A stretch of 64,000 nt of DNA from Nostocales cyanobacterium HT-58-2 (GTDB taxonomy: Bacteria; Cyanobacteriota; Cyanobacteriia; Cyanobacteriales; Nostocaceae). The stretch spans positions 5,521,501-5,585,500 of the forward strand of contig CP019636.1 in the NCBI GenBank assembly GCA_002163975.1. The letters are read 5' to 3'. The notes beneath the pieces were generated by a model. The model made no database searches. It saw only the letters and a program-made list of their open reading frames with translations, and was not told the origin of the DNA. Of this stretch, positions 16,100-24,979 are shown in pieces. The first letter of the stretch is position 1. Each line of letters opens with the position of its first letter. A program made the position numbers and the translations under genes.

Positions 16100-16822
16100 C
16101 TAGGTGTGATGAGCACCATTGACTCGCAACACTTCACCCGTAATATAGCTGCTGGCAACAGGTGATAGGAGAAATGCTACCGCCCAAGCAATCTCTTCCG
16201 GCTTGCCAAAGCGACGGAAAGGAATCTCAGCAATAATCTTTTCTTTGACTTTATCTGGGATTATCCTGGTCATTTCCGTGTCGATGAAGCCCGGTGCTAT
16301 GGCATTGACCCGCACACCATAACGAGCAGTCTCTCTGGCGAGGGATTTAACTAGACCAATCACAGCAGCTTTTGTGGCAGCGTAGTTGACTTGACCTACA
16401 TTGCCCCGCTCCCCGGAAATGGAACTGATACAGACAACTGAACCTTCTCCCCGCTCGTACATCCCGGAAATAAAAGGTTGAATGGTGTGATTCACACCTT
16501 TTAAGTTGACGTTAATGACTGCATCCCAGTCCTGCGGGGTCAATTTAGTAAAAAAGTTATCGCGGGTAATCCCAGCATTTGCAACCACCCCGTAAACAGG
16601 TCCCAATTTCTCTTCTATTTTCGCAGCTGCAGCTTCCATAGATGTCAAGTCGGTCACGTCAGCTTGGATCGCGAGGGCTCCACTTGTGTCTTCGCCGATC
16701 TTGATGTCTGTATAAGCGACCTTTGCTCCTAACTCTTGGAGTAATGCAACCATTGCAGCTCCAATTCCTTGATTACCGCCTGTGACAACAATAACTTTAT
16801 CTTCCAATCCTAGAGATACCAC
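16100..16822 (-). CDS. phaB: Acetoacetyl-CoA reductase, copy 2
   Basis: The start is set at the GTG at 16822: AAAGGAGG is six bases upstream, the product is then 240 aa, exactly as long as copy 1, and overlap with phaA2 is avoided (an ATG at 16849 would overlap it). Motifs: TGGNQGIG cofactor loop, NAG, CISSIS and the catalytic YAATK. It is very similar to copy 1, but the end of the second beta strand reads Asp39-Ile40 in place of Tyr39-Arg40. In short-chain dehydrogenases an Asp here normally selects NAD(H). The reductase could therefore run with NADH, or in reverse when PHB is broken down. It follows phaA2 by 13 bases in one operon. Confidence 0.9.
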   Translation of the reverse strand: MVSLGLEDKVIVVTGGNQGIGAAMVALLQELGAKVAYTDIKIGEDTSGALAIQADVTDLTSMEAAAAKIEEKLGPVYGVVANAGITRDNFFTKLTPQDWDAVINVNLKGVNHTIQPFISGMYERGEGSVVCISSISGERGNVGQVNYAATKAAVIGLVKSLARETARYGVRVNAIAPGFIDTEMTRIIPDKVKEKIIAEIPFRRFGKPEEIAWAVAFLLSPVASSYITGEVLRVNGAHHT

Positions 16823-16835
16823 AATCAATCCTCCT

Positions 16836-18026
16836 TTATACTCGTTCAATGGCGATCACTGTGCCGCCTCCAGTTCCATGACAAAGTGCTGCCATGCCGA
16901 GAGTCTGCTCCCGTTCCTGCAAGGCATTAATCAAGGTGACGACAATCCTTGCTCCGGAAGCACCAATGGGATGTCCCAGGGCGATCGCTCCCCCATGGAC
17001 GTTCAACTTGTCGAGAGGCACCCCTAGCATCTGATGGAAGAGCAAGGAGTTAACCGCGAAAGCCTCGTTATTCTCGAACAGATCAAAATCAGAAATTTTT
17101 AAGTTGAGTTTGTCTAACAGCTTTTTAGCTGCCCCAACGGGCATTTCCACAAAGCGCCAAGTTTCGCCTCCTTGCCAACTTCCTCCTAGCACTTTGGCGA
17201 TCGGCTTCAATCCATACTTGTCCACCGCTGATTGGCTAGCTAAAATCAAGGCCGCGGCTCCATCACTGATCTGACTACTATTTCCTGCAGTGAGGACACC
17301 ATCTTTCTGAAAGGCAGGGCGTAGTTTTGCCAGAGTCTCCAGCGTCGTATCCGGACGAATTCCCTCATCGCTATCAACGATTTGTGTACCTTTTTTGGTA
17401 GTGACTTCAATTGGGGCAATTTCGTTCTTAAAGCTCCCTTGCTTGGTTGCCGCAGCTGCCCGCTGATGGGAATTTAGTGCAATTTCATCCAAATCTTTAC
17501 GGGTGAATCCATAAAGTTCTGCTATCCGCTCCGTTTGCTCTCCCATACCTTCCTCTGTGGTTGCATCCATCAACCCGTCACGGAGCAAGATATCTGTTAA
17601 CTGCTCTGGTGCGCCTAAAAGAAACTTGTAACCCCACCTAGCTCTATGAGAGAGGAAAAAGCCAGTCTGGGACATCGATTCCATTCCCCCAGCCAAAACG
17701 AGGTCTGCTTCGCCACACCGAATCGCCAGGGTCGCGTTTATCAAACCGATCATGCCTGAAGAACAGACCATATCGACTGCGTATCCATTCACAGTCTCCG
17801 GAATACCAGCCTTAAGAGCAGCTTGCCGGGGCAATAACTGTCCGTGTCCTGCCCTCAGTACAGTGCCCATAATATACTGGTCTAATGCTTCTGCTGGTAG
17901 ATCTGCCCGCTCTAGGACAGATCGCATCACGTGACTACCTAAATCAATCGGTGAAAAATCTGCCAGCACACCTCCAAATCGACCAAGGGGTGTGCGTACT
18001 GCTGAAACAACGTAGACATCACGCAT
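16836..18026 (-). CDS. phaA: Acetyl-CoA acetyltransferase (beta-ketothiolase), copy 2
   Basis: A 396-aa thiolase with nucleophile Cys88 in DMVCSSGM, the ALGHPIGASGAR histidine block and CHGTGGG near the C-terminus. It is closely related along its whole length to copy 1, as the two phaB copies are to each other, so the phaA-phaB pair has been duplicated as a unit. It may supply acetoacetyl-CoA or, with phaB2 and the glyoxylate enzymes upstream on the same strand, recover acetyl-CoA from PHB. Its ATG at 18026 is 191 bases after the aceA stop; a repeat-rich spacer lies between them. Confidence 0.93.
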   Translation of the reverse strand: MRDVYVVSAVRTPLGRFGGVLADFSPIDLGSHVMRSVLERADLPAEALDQYIMGTVLRAGHGQLLPRQAALKAGIPETVNGYAVDMVCSSGMIGLINATLAIRCGEADLVLAGGMESMSQTGFFLSHRARWGYKFLLGAPEQLTDILLRDGLMDATTEEGMGEQTERIAELYGFTRKDLDEIALNSHQRAAAATKQGSFKNEIAPIEVTTKKGTQIVDSDEGIRPDTTLETLAKLRPAFQKDGVLTAGNSSQISDGAAALILASQSAVDKYGLKPIAKVLGGSWQGGETWRFVEMPVGAAKKLLDKLNLKISDFDLFENNEAFAVNSLLFHQMLGVPLDKLNVHGGAIALGHPIGASGARIVVTLINALQEREQTLGMAALCHGTGGGTVIAIERV

Positions 18027-18076
18027 AAATACTTACCCACTCCTAATTCTTAATTGCAAGAAGGTTAATCAAATAG

Positions 18077-18211
18077 AGCAGGGGAGCCTGCTTTGCTTGG
18101 GAGCAGGGTGCTGGGGAAAGCAGGGAGCCCGCTTTGCTTGGGAGCAGGGAGAGGGAGAGAAGAATTAACGTTGATTAACTCTTTTCTTCCTTGCTCGGGT
18201 GCTCCCCTGCT
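18077..18211. repeat. GC-rich repeats between phaA2 and aceA
   Basis: A block around TGCTTTGCTTGGGAGCAGGG occurs twice (from about 18089 and 18130). AGCAGGGGAGC (18077-18087) is the exact complement of GCTCCCCTGCT (18201-18211). The block sits immediately downstream of aceA and could act as a loose terminator, with the long-range stem closing a 113-nt loop; it also looks like a filamentous-cyanobacterial interspersed repeat. Confidence 0.5.
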
Positions 18212-18217
18212 TCTTAT

Positions 18218-19690
18218 CTATTCATCATCCACTCGCGTAAATTCTTCTAGCTCTTTATAAGCCTCCTTCATACGGACGTAGTAGGCTTCTTTGGCAAGCT
18301 CCTCAAATGCTTGTTGTTCTTGCCGATAAACTGAATTGTCAAACTCGGCGTGAAAACGTTCTTGCTGATTGTGATAGTCAATACTTACATGAGAAGCTTT
18401 ATATTCTGCCGAGGAGTGAAACTGCTGCGTCTCGGTAGAAGAAGCCAGCGCCGTTGTCGATGATTGTCCGCCGGAAATGGCAACTGAAACGGCATCAAAA
18501 TACCCAGTACCAACTTCGCGTTGATGGCGTACTGCAGTATATCCATTAGACTCACTCGCAAATTCAGCTTCCTGCAATTCGGCATACGCGCTCATGCCGC
18601 TCTGGCGATAGCTACGAGCTAAGTCAAACATACCATGGTTCAGAGAGTGGAATCCAGCCAAGGTCACAAACTGGAATTTGTAACCCATCGCTCCCAGTTC
18701 CTTTTGGAAATTGGCAATTGTGTCAGCATCGAGGTTAGCTTTCCAGTTAAAAGAAGGAGAGCAATTATAAGCTAACAATTTACCTGGAAACTCTCGATGA
18801 ATGGCTTCCGCAAATAGACGAGCTTCTTTTAGGTTTGGTTCGGAGGTTTCCCACCACAGCAAGTCGGCATAAGGCGCATAAGCTAAACCACGGGCAATAC
18901 AATGGGCAAGCCCTGTGCCTGGTCTCAAGCGATAAAATCCTTCAGCTGTCCGTTGCCCTGTAATAAAGGGTAAATCTCGCTCATCAACATCGCTAGTGAT
19001 TAATTTGGCACTTTCAGCATCAGTACGGGCGACAATGACCGTTGGCACACCCATCACATCAGCCGCTAGCCGTGCCGCATTCAGGTTACGAATGTGGGCG
19101 GCTGTTGGAATCAGTACTTTGCCACCCAAATGCCCGCATTTCTTCTCTGAAGCCAGTTGATCTTCGTAATGCACAGCAGCGGCACCAGCTTCAATGTAGG
19201 CTTTCATAATTTCAAAGCTGTTTAAGGGACCGCCAAAGCCGGCTTCTGCATCGGCAACGATGGGAGCAAACCAGTTAATATTGTCTTTTCCTTCCAAATG
19301 CTGAATCTGGTCAGCTCGCTGGAACGTCCGGTTAATGCGACTGCACAATTGGGGTCCACTATTCGACGGATACAGGCTTTGATCAGGATACATGGTTCCT
19401 GCCAGGTTTGCATCTGCTGCAACCTGCCAGCCAGATAGATAAATTGCTTTCAAGCCAGCACGCACCATCTGCATCGCCTGATTTCCTGTCACTGCACCAA
19501 GTGCATTAATGTAGTCTTCCCTGTGCAGGAGTTTCCAAAGGCTGTTAGCGCCCATTTCGGCTAGGGTATACCGGATGTGGACCGAACCGCGCAGTTTAAC
19601 CACATCTTCAGGGGTATATGCACGTTGAATGAGGTCAAAGCGACCTTTAGGAGCACTTGGAACAAGGGTTTCAAAAGTAGGTTGATTCAT
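18218..19690 (-). CDS. aceA: Isocitrate lyase
   Basis: The start is placed at the ATG at 19690, eight bases after AGGAGA; the frame extends six codons further. The 490-aa product has the isocitrate-lyase signature KKCGHLGGK (catalytic Cys about 185), NWFAPIVADAEAGFGG for metal binding and a TDAESAKLI segment. It cleaves isocitrate to glyoxylate and succinate, the first glyoxylate-shunt step, bypassing the decarboxylations of the TCA cycle. aceB is directly upstream on the same strand and the PHB genes directly downstream. Isocitrate lyase genes are rare in cyanobacteria. A methylisocitrate lyase is less likely given the KKCGH motif and length. Confidence 0.95.
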   Translation of the reverse strand: MNQPTFETLVPSAPKGRFDLIQRAYTPEDVVKLRGSVHIRYTLAEMGANSLWKLLHREDYINALGAVTGNQAMQMVRAGLKAIYLSGWQVAADANLAGTMYPDQSLYPSNSGPQLCSRINRTFQRADQIQHLEGKDNINWFAPIVADAEAGFGGPLNSFEIMKAYIEAGAAAVHYEDQLASEKKCGHLGGKVLIPTAAHIRNLNAARLAADVMGVPTVIVARTDAESAKLITSDVDERDLPFITGQRTAEGFYRLRPGTGLAHCIARGLAYAPYADLLWWETSEPNLKEARLFAEAIHREFPGKLLAYNCSPSFNWKANLDADTIANFQKELGAMGYKFQFVTLAGFHSLNHGMFDLARSYRQSGMSAYAELQEAEFASESNGYTAVRHQREVGTGYFDAVSVAISGGQSSTTALASSTETQQFHSSAEYKASHVSIDYHNQQERFHAEFDNSVYRQEQQAFEELAKEAYYVRMKEAYKELEEFTRVDDE

Positions 19691-19740
19691 GCTGGTAATC
19701 TCCTGCAATTCATTTAGAAAGGGACAAAATCCCTTTCGGT

Positions 19741-19771
19741 AGGCAACATTAGGAATTTTTTAAAGTTGCCT
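19741..19771. other. Hairpin between aceB and aceA
   Basis: AGGCAAC (19741-19747) pairs with GTTGCCT (19765-19771). It lies in the 116-bp spacer between aceB and aceA on the minus strand, upstream of the aceA ribosome binding site. A second small GGGAC/TCCC-type stem is adjacent. It could set the relative expression of the two genes. Confidence 0.45.
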
Positions 19772-19806
19772 GCTGTTGACAAGTATGTTGTTGGTTGGAA
19801 GTCATC

Positions 19807-21432
19807 TCAAAAACTCACAACATGACGATAGGCAGGCAATGTCAGGAACTCCTCGAAGTTGTCTGCACTGACAAGGCTGACGAATAAATTAATCGCTGTC
19901 TCAAAGGTTGCGTGTCTTGCGCTATGTGCTGTGATTTCTTGCCGCAATACCGTGATTTCTTCACTAAGAATGGCTTGGAATAGGGGGTGATCAACGCTAC
20001 GACCGTCTTCGAGTGTTGCGTTGTGATGCAGCCATTGCCAAATCTGGGCACGACAGATTTCTGCTGTAGCTGCATCTTCCATCAGGTTAAACAATGGCAC
20101 ACAGCCGGAACCAGCAAGCCAGGACGTCAGGTACAAGATGCCAACCCGAATATTATTACGTAGTCCAGCTTCGGTGATTGCTCCGGTTGGTACAGTCAGT
20201 AAATCTGCTGCTGTGACGGTGATGTCGTCTCGTAAAACAGATAGCTGATTGGGATCAGGCATTTTTCTGTCGAACACCTCGCGAGCAATGGGAACGAGGG
20301 CAGGATGCGCTACCCAGGTTCCATCATGACCATCTCCGGCTTCCCGCTCTTTATCAGCTTTTACCTTGGCAAGGGCTGCTTCATTGGCAGCAGGGTCTGT
20401 TTTAATCGGAATCTGAGCCGCCATACCTCCCATTGCAAAGGCACCCCGTCGGTGGCAAGTCTTGATCGTTAACAGGCTGTAAGAACGCAGAAAATGAGAC
20501 GTCATAGTCACCTGATGGCGATCGCCCAACACGCAATCGGGTCGATTGCGAAACTTTTTAATGAAGCTGAAAATGTAGTCCCAGCGTCCGCAATTTAGAC
20601 CGACAATGTGGTCACGCAAAGCGTAGAGAATCTCATCCATCTCAAAAGCGGCAAGGATGGTTTCGAGCAAGACTGTAGCCTTAATCGTTCCAACGCTTAA
20701 ACCAAGCGCTTCTTGAGCAGCAACAAAGACCTCATTCCACAAAGCCGCTTCGTGCCTGTTTTCCAGTTTAGGCAAATAGAAATAGGGACCAGAGCCATTT
20801 TCCAGTAGTTTATGGGTGTTATGGAAGAAATACAGCCCAAAATCGAATAACGAAGCTGACATGGGCTGACCATCCACGAGAACATGCTCTTCCAGTAGAT
20901 GCCAACCACGCGGGCGAGCAATCAAAACGGCTGTCTTTTCATTGAGTTTGTAGGTTTTGCCAGTTGCCGGATCGCTAAATTCAATCGTGCGGTTTACAGC
21001 ATCGCGCAAATTGATTTGACCGGACACCATATTATCCCAAGTAGGACTATTGGCATCTTCAAAATCAGCCATAAACACATTAGCCCCAGAGTTTAGGGCA
21101 TTGATGACCATTTTGCGATCGGTAGGTCCAGTAATTTCAACGCGGCGATCTTGCAAATCTTGGGGGATTGGAACAACTTTCCAGTCATCATTGCGTATCG
21201 CTTCTGTTTCTGATGGAAAGTCAGGTAACCAACCTGCATCAAGTTGCTGCTGAATTGTTTCTCGCAGTTTAAGCAGGCGCTCTCGCTGGATCCCAAAACG
21301 ACGCTGTAGCATAGCAATAAAATCTAGCGCCTCTGTGGTCAAAATTTCAGCATATTCCGCAGAAACTTTGCCGCGAAGAACTATCCCATTGGCTGGAGAT
21401 TTATTTCTTTGTACAGTGATGGTGGAGGTCAT
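19807..21432 (-). CDS. aceB: Malate synthase A
   Basis: A protein of about 541 aa from ATG 21432 (a GTG at 21444 is an alternative start; neither has a strong ribosome binding site). The malate synthase A signature KTCHRRGAFAMGGMAAQIPI is present, with DFEDANSPTW for metal/glyoxylate binding and LNCGRWDYIFSFIK. It condenses glyoxylate with acetyl-CoA to malate, the second glyoxylate-shunt step. With aceA it lets acetyl-CoA, for example from PHB, be built into C4 acids. The pair forms a small operon upstream of the phaA2-phaB2 operon. Confidence 0.95.
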   Translation of the reverse strand: MTSTITVQRNKSPANGIVLRGKVSAEYAEILTTEALDFIAMLQRRFGIQRERLLKLRETIQQQLDAGWLPDFPSETEAIRNDDWKVVPIPQDLQDRRVEITGPTDRKMVINALNSGANVFMADFEDANSPTWDNMVSGQINLRDAVNRTIEFSDPATGKTYKLNEKTAVLIARPRGWHLLEEHVLVDGQPMSASLFDFGLYFFHNTHKLLENGSGPYFYLPKLENRHEAALWNEVFVAAQEALGLSVGTIKATVLLETILAAFEMDEILYALRDHIVGLNCGRWDYIFSFIKKFRNRPDCVLGDRHQVTMTSHFLRSYSLLTIKTCHRRGAFAMGGMAAQIPIKTDPAANEAALAKVKADKEREAGDGHDGTWVAHPALVPIAREVFDRKMPDPNQLSVLRDDITVTAADLLTVPTGAITEAGLRNNIRVGILYLTSWLAGSGCVPLFNLMEDAATAEICRAQIWQWLHHNATLEDGRSVDHPLFQAILSEEITVLRQEITAHSARHATFETAINLFVSLVSADNFEEFLTLPAYRHVVSF

Positions 21433-21783
21433 ATTATTTCTCACTTTTTTGAGTACTACTTATCCTCACTGCTTCAGCAGTTCTGTTCAATTTTTAGTTA
21501 ATAAAATCAATTTGGGTAAGTAGGGAGAATAGATAGAAAGAGTGATGTGGAAAGTGTTAACTAAGTTAAGTTTTTTTTGCTCATTCAACCTAATGTTCTA
21601 AGAGGGTATCTGAATAGTAGCGAAATACCATGCTAAACAGAAAAATAGTGGGCAAAGCATCTCGAAATAACGTGTTAAGCGTGAGATTCTGAATGATTCA
21701 GGCTCACGTCACGAACCGTCTCACCCCTTCTTCTCATTAGAATGAAATTCTATTCTATAAACGTATTCTATTAAACAAAAAAT

Positions 21784-21812
21784 GCCTTAAAAAAATATAA
21801 GGCTTTTTTTTT
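21784..21812. terminator. Orphan bidirectional terminator
   Basis: GCCTTA (21784-21789) pairs with TAAGGC (21798-21803), flanked by an A-run on the left and a nine-T run on the right, so it works on both strands. No annotated gene ends near it; aceB begins 350 bases away, transcribed away from it. Confidence 0.7.
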
Positions 21813-21945
21813 AACATTTATTTATGTTTACTGAACTAGATACTTTAAACTTGAGATTTGTAATTGCTGGAAATTTTAACAAAACATATGCTTAAGATAC
21901 TAGAATAATGCTATCGTAGGCTGCAAAAAAATATGTGTATGACAG

Positions 21946-21998
21946 TGTAAAACACTGTATCTCATTGTAAAACACTGTATCTCAGCGTAAAACAGAGT
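21946..21998. repeat. 20-bp tandem repeat, about 2.6 copies
   Basis: TGTAAAACACTGTATCTCA recurs with a period of exactly 20 bases at 21946 and 21966, with a degenerate third copy (CGTAAAACAGAGT) at 21986. ACAGTG/CACTGT at the left edge (21942-21958) also form an inverted repeat. It may be an array of protein-binding sites or a simple minisatellite. Confidence 0.65.
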
Positions 21999-22882
21999 TA
22001 GATTTGAGAGAAAAAGTGTAAGACACTACTATCAAAATCAGTCTTGTTTTTTTTCTAAAAACCTAATGAGATGGAAGCCAGCAGCAATCAAAAAAACATC
22101 ATTAGTAGACGCAGAGCAAAGCCTAAAACTTCTTTTTAACTCAAAGCTCTCTAATTCATTCAATTAAGCGGCTTAAAATGCAATATCTCGTAAACGTTTA
22201 AATATGCCGTTCAATCGTCTCGTATATATCTATATCTACATCTATAAATCTACATTTATAAGTATTAGTTAAGAGAGTGCAAAGATGATAACTAACATTA
22301 TTGATTGAATACTGCTTACCTTTTACTCCATCACACCTACAGTTCAAGTCACTTTTTGCAAAATTATCTTTATATTGTTGCTGCAAAAGTAGGCAAAAAA
22401 AGAAGCGATCATCGCTATGGGGCGATCGCCATTGCGCAGTAAAAAGCTATCATTCTTCGTTTCGCCAGACAGACTGTTACCACCAGCGCAGCAAGTGAGT
22501 AACGAGACAACCATCCCCATCTCTATCAAAAGCGCGCTTATTGCTTCCTACAGTAATTTGGTCGTTATCTGAATTGTCCAACAAGCAGGGAACCGCCACT
22601 GCCTTATTTTGCTTCTTTGAAAGTTATTTCCGCTTCCTCTGATACCCTACAGTCATGACTTCCAAGGATAATTTCGTTGTTTTCATGACAGTCATATGGC
22701 AGAATCATAACGGTTCAGTTGAATTTGTCTTTTTACATCTTGATTGCCGGATAAATTTTTCTGGAATTGACGGATGAAATTGTGAAGCACTATAAAGTGC
22801 TTGAATTTAGCGCAAAGGGAAATGATAAGTCTACAACTTGTCTTTTACCTGAAATTTGTCATGTTATCTTGTTAGAAAATTA

Positions 22883-23845
22883 ATGAATATGGCACAACAT
22901 CCCAATGGAGTTTGGATTTGGAAGCTGTCAGAGATCAAGAGCGATTATCTAGATAAGCTCGTTGAACGCAAAGTAAAGCGGGTTTATCTTAAGGTGTTTG
23001 ATGGGAAATTTCAAGGTCAACCAACTTTTTGGGATTGGCAGTGTTCTCCAGAAATTATTCAAGAATTTAAGTCTCGTGATATTGAAGTCTATGGATGGGG
23101 ATATCACTACGGCACCCCTGATATTGCAAGACAAGTCGTCAAAGTCAGACAGGCTCTTAACTGTGGACTGGATGGCTATATTGTTGATTTAGAAAAAGAA
23201 GTAGAAGACAAGAATACTCACACAAATATAGATAAACTCCTTTCTGCTCTGCGGATTATTGTTAAGCAAGGAGCTTTTGGATACACAAGTTTTGGCAATC
23301 CTAGACTCCATCCTAATGTTCCTTGGCAGATTTTAGATAAGTATTGCGATCTAGCTTTGCCGCAAATTTATTTTGAAAAATTTACCTTCAAACCTACGAC
23401 TTCAGAAGAAGTGAAAGATTGTCTGGATGCTCATAAAAATTTAGGTTTGAAAAAAACAATTTTGCCAATTTGGGGTTCGGAAAATGATACGCCAAAACCC
23501 TCTTCAGTAGCAGAACTCCAGGATTACCTGAATTATTATCCCGGTTCGTCAATTTGGCGTGTTCCTAATGAGGGTGAACGTGGTGAAGCTTGGAATTTGA
23601 CATATTCTGGCTTTGTATTGCCAACCCTTAAACGTAATCTGCGTCGAGAAAGAATAGGAGAGGATGTCAAGGCTGTGCAAAAAGTGATGAATGCAAGAGG
23701 GTACAATGCAGGAACAGTAGATGGGAATTTTGGTTCTCAAACGGAAGTTGCTGTGAGAGCCTTCCAGAAAGAAGCAGGTCTTGCAATGGATGGGGAAGTT
23801 GGTAAACTCACTTGGATAGCCCTTGGTGGTAAGTTTGAGGGATAG
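22883..23845 (+). CDS. TIM-barrel glycosidase-like protein with peptidoglycan-binding domain
   Basis: The start is taken as the ATG at 22883 (an ATG at 22889 is also possible); the frame runs upstream only by TTG. The roughly 320-aa product has an N-terminal beta/alpha-barrel pattern (GVWIWKLSE, VYLKVFDG, IEVYGWGYHYG, GLDGYIVDLEKEVE, GYTSFG, LALPQIYFEKF), similar in outline to GH25/Rv2525c-like glycosidases; D and E in DGYIVDLEKE are candidate catalytic residues. Residues about 262-318 form a PG_binding_1 domain (EDVKAVQKVMNARGY, GTVDGNFGSQTEVAVRAFQ). It may bind or cut peptidoglycan, yet no signal peptide is seen, so export would need another route. It stands alone between long gaps. Confidence 0.65.
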   Translation: MNMAQHPNGVWIWKLSEIKSDYLDKLVERKVKRVYLKVFDGKFQGQPTFWDWQCSPEIIQEFKSRDIEVYGWGYHYGTPDIARQVVKVRQALNCGLDGYIVDLEKEVEDKNTHTNIDKLLSALRIIVKQGAFGYTSFGNPRLHPNVPWQILDKYCDLALPQIYFEKFTFKPTTSEEVKDCLDAHKNLGLKKTILPIWGSENDTPKPSSVAELQDYLNYYPGSSIWRVPNEGERGEAWNLTYSGFVLPTLKRNLRRERIGEDVKAVQKVMNARGYNAGTVDGNFGSQTEVAVRAFQKEAGLAMDGEVGKLTWIALGGKFEG

Positions 23846-24506
23846 TTTAGTTCCCCGGTTATTAAATTAGTACGGTAAAAATTTTGTCACTCATCTGATT
23901 ATATGTGGATTTGACACTGTTATTCACTCTAAAAGTCAAGTCTAAATATAGCAATTCTAAATGATTCGTGAAACTTTTTATTGAGAGTGTGATTTCTCAA
24001 TTGTCCTTACTTGAATGCTCGCACTCATGACAAATGACAAAGAATCCAGAACAACTCAAATGAGTGTCTTACAAATCAAATAGGACTGTTATATACGAAA
24101 GATAAAGTGTGTTATACAAAACGGCACACTTTTGTATTATTATTTACCCTCATTTTGATGTTCTCAGTATTTTTTGTATAAGACTTACTAAACAGTACTG
24201 TTGATTTATTTGTATAAAATTTCTTTTTTATAAAAAAATACAGGCATGAATCACTGTTGTAAAGTGTTATAATAAGTCTAAAATAGGAATATTTTGAGAA
24301 AAAAATGATTACGTATTCTCCGAACATAAGCAGCCAGTAAATGTTAAAATGATTTCATGACGAGAAAGTGTAATAAATTTGTCTTCTTTTTCTTTCATCA
24401 CCCCGTTTCACTATCATTCTTAACAAGAAATTCTTCAAAAGAACGAGACAGAACTCCTAGTTACTCGTAAGATTGTATTGATAGTTATCTAGTTAAAAAA
24501 CTAGTT
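23846..24506. other. 661-bp AT-rich gap
   Basis: Nothing with coding character is seen; a 71-codon reading frame on the minus strand (24112-24327) is all AT-rich codons with no ribosome binding site. The region contains only the presumed promoter of the cupin gene. Confidence 0.5.
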
Positions 24507-24914
24507 ATGACTCAGAATCAGAATAATGCTCAGTCCAACGTAAATCTATCTTCACGACACTTAGGTATGCGATACTGGGGAAAAGTGGAAGTCATAGAGG
24601 AAGCAACGACACATAGAATTAATCGTATTGAAATCAAACCCAAGCACGGTATTAAACCGCAAATTCATTATCATCGTAGTGAACATTGGATCATTGTTTC
24701 TGGCACTGCAAAGGTGATTTGTGGTAACGAGGAATTATTACTCAATCGCAACGAATCAACTTATGTTCCTGCCGCAACGTTTCATAGAGTGGAAAATCCG
24801 GGCTCTATTCCATTAGTGATTTTAGAAATTCAGAATGGTGAGTACTTGGGAGAGGATGATACTGAACGTCCCTATGAACTGAATTTAGTTAAGTCTGTCA
24901 CTGGAAGTGAGTAG
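24507..24914 (+). CDS. Cupin protein, mannose-6-phosphate isomerase type II-like
   Basis: A 135-aa single-domain cupin. The motifs RIEIKPKHGIKPQIHYHRSEHWIIVSG (metal-binding His and Glu) and PAATFHRVENPG match the C-terminal isomerase domain of the bifunctional ManC/AlgA enzymes and the stand-alone type II mannose-6-phosphate isomerases. It would interconvert mannose-6-phosphate and fructose-6-phosphate for sugar-nucleotide supply. It lacks the guanylyltransferase part. It is isolated on the plus strand, convergent with the CCA-adding enzyme gene. Confidence 0.75.
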   Translation: MTQNQNNAQSNVNLSSRHLGMRYWGKVEVIEEATTHRINRIEIKPKHGIKPQIHYHRSEHWIIVSGTAKVICGNEELLLNRNESTYVPAATFHRVENPGSIPLVILEIQNGEYLGEDDTERPYELNLVKSVTGSE

Positions 24915-24979
24915 GAATTAAGGCAACTCGGCAAAAATGAAAGCATCTGATGATGAAAACTGCCTTAACTGACGTCAGG

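Larger units (their letters stand above)
21445..22882. other. 1.4-kb gene-poor region
   Basis: No supported gene is seen. The region holds an orphan bidirectional terminator (21784-21812), a 20-bp tandem repeat (21946-21998) and HIP1-like GCGATCGC near 22422. The reading frames present are short and lack ribosome binding sites. It must contain the promoter of aceB at its left end. Confidence 0.5.

Noticed and set aside
22198..22529. Several 60-codon frames on both strands in the gap after aceB
   Set aside because: They overlap one another, have no ribosome binding site and no recognisable protein pattern.
24112..24327. 71-codon minus-strand frame in an AT-rich gap
   Set aside because: Low-complexity Phe/Tyr/Lys codons with no start signal; typical of AT-rich non-coding DNA.
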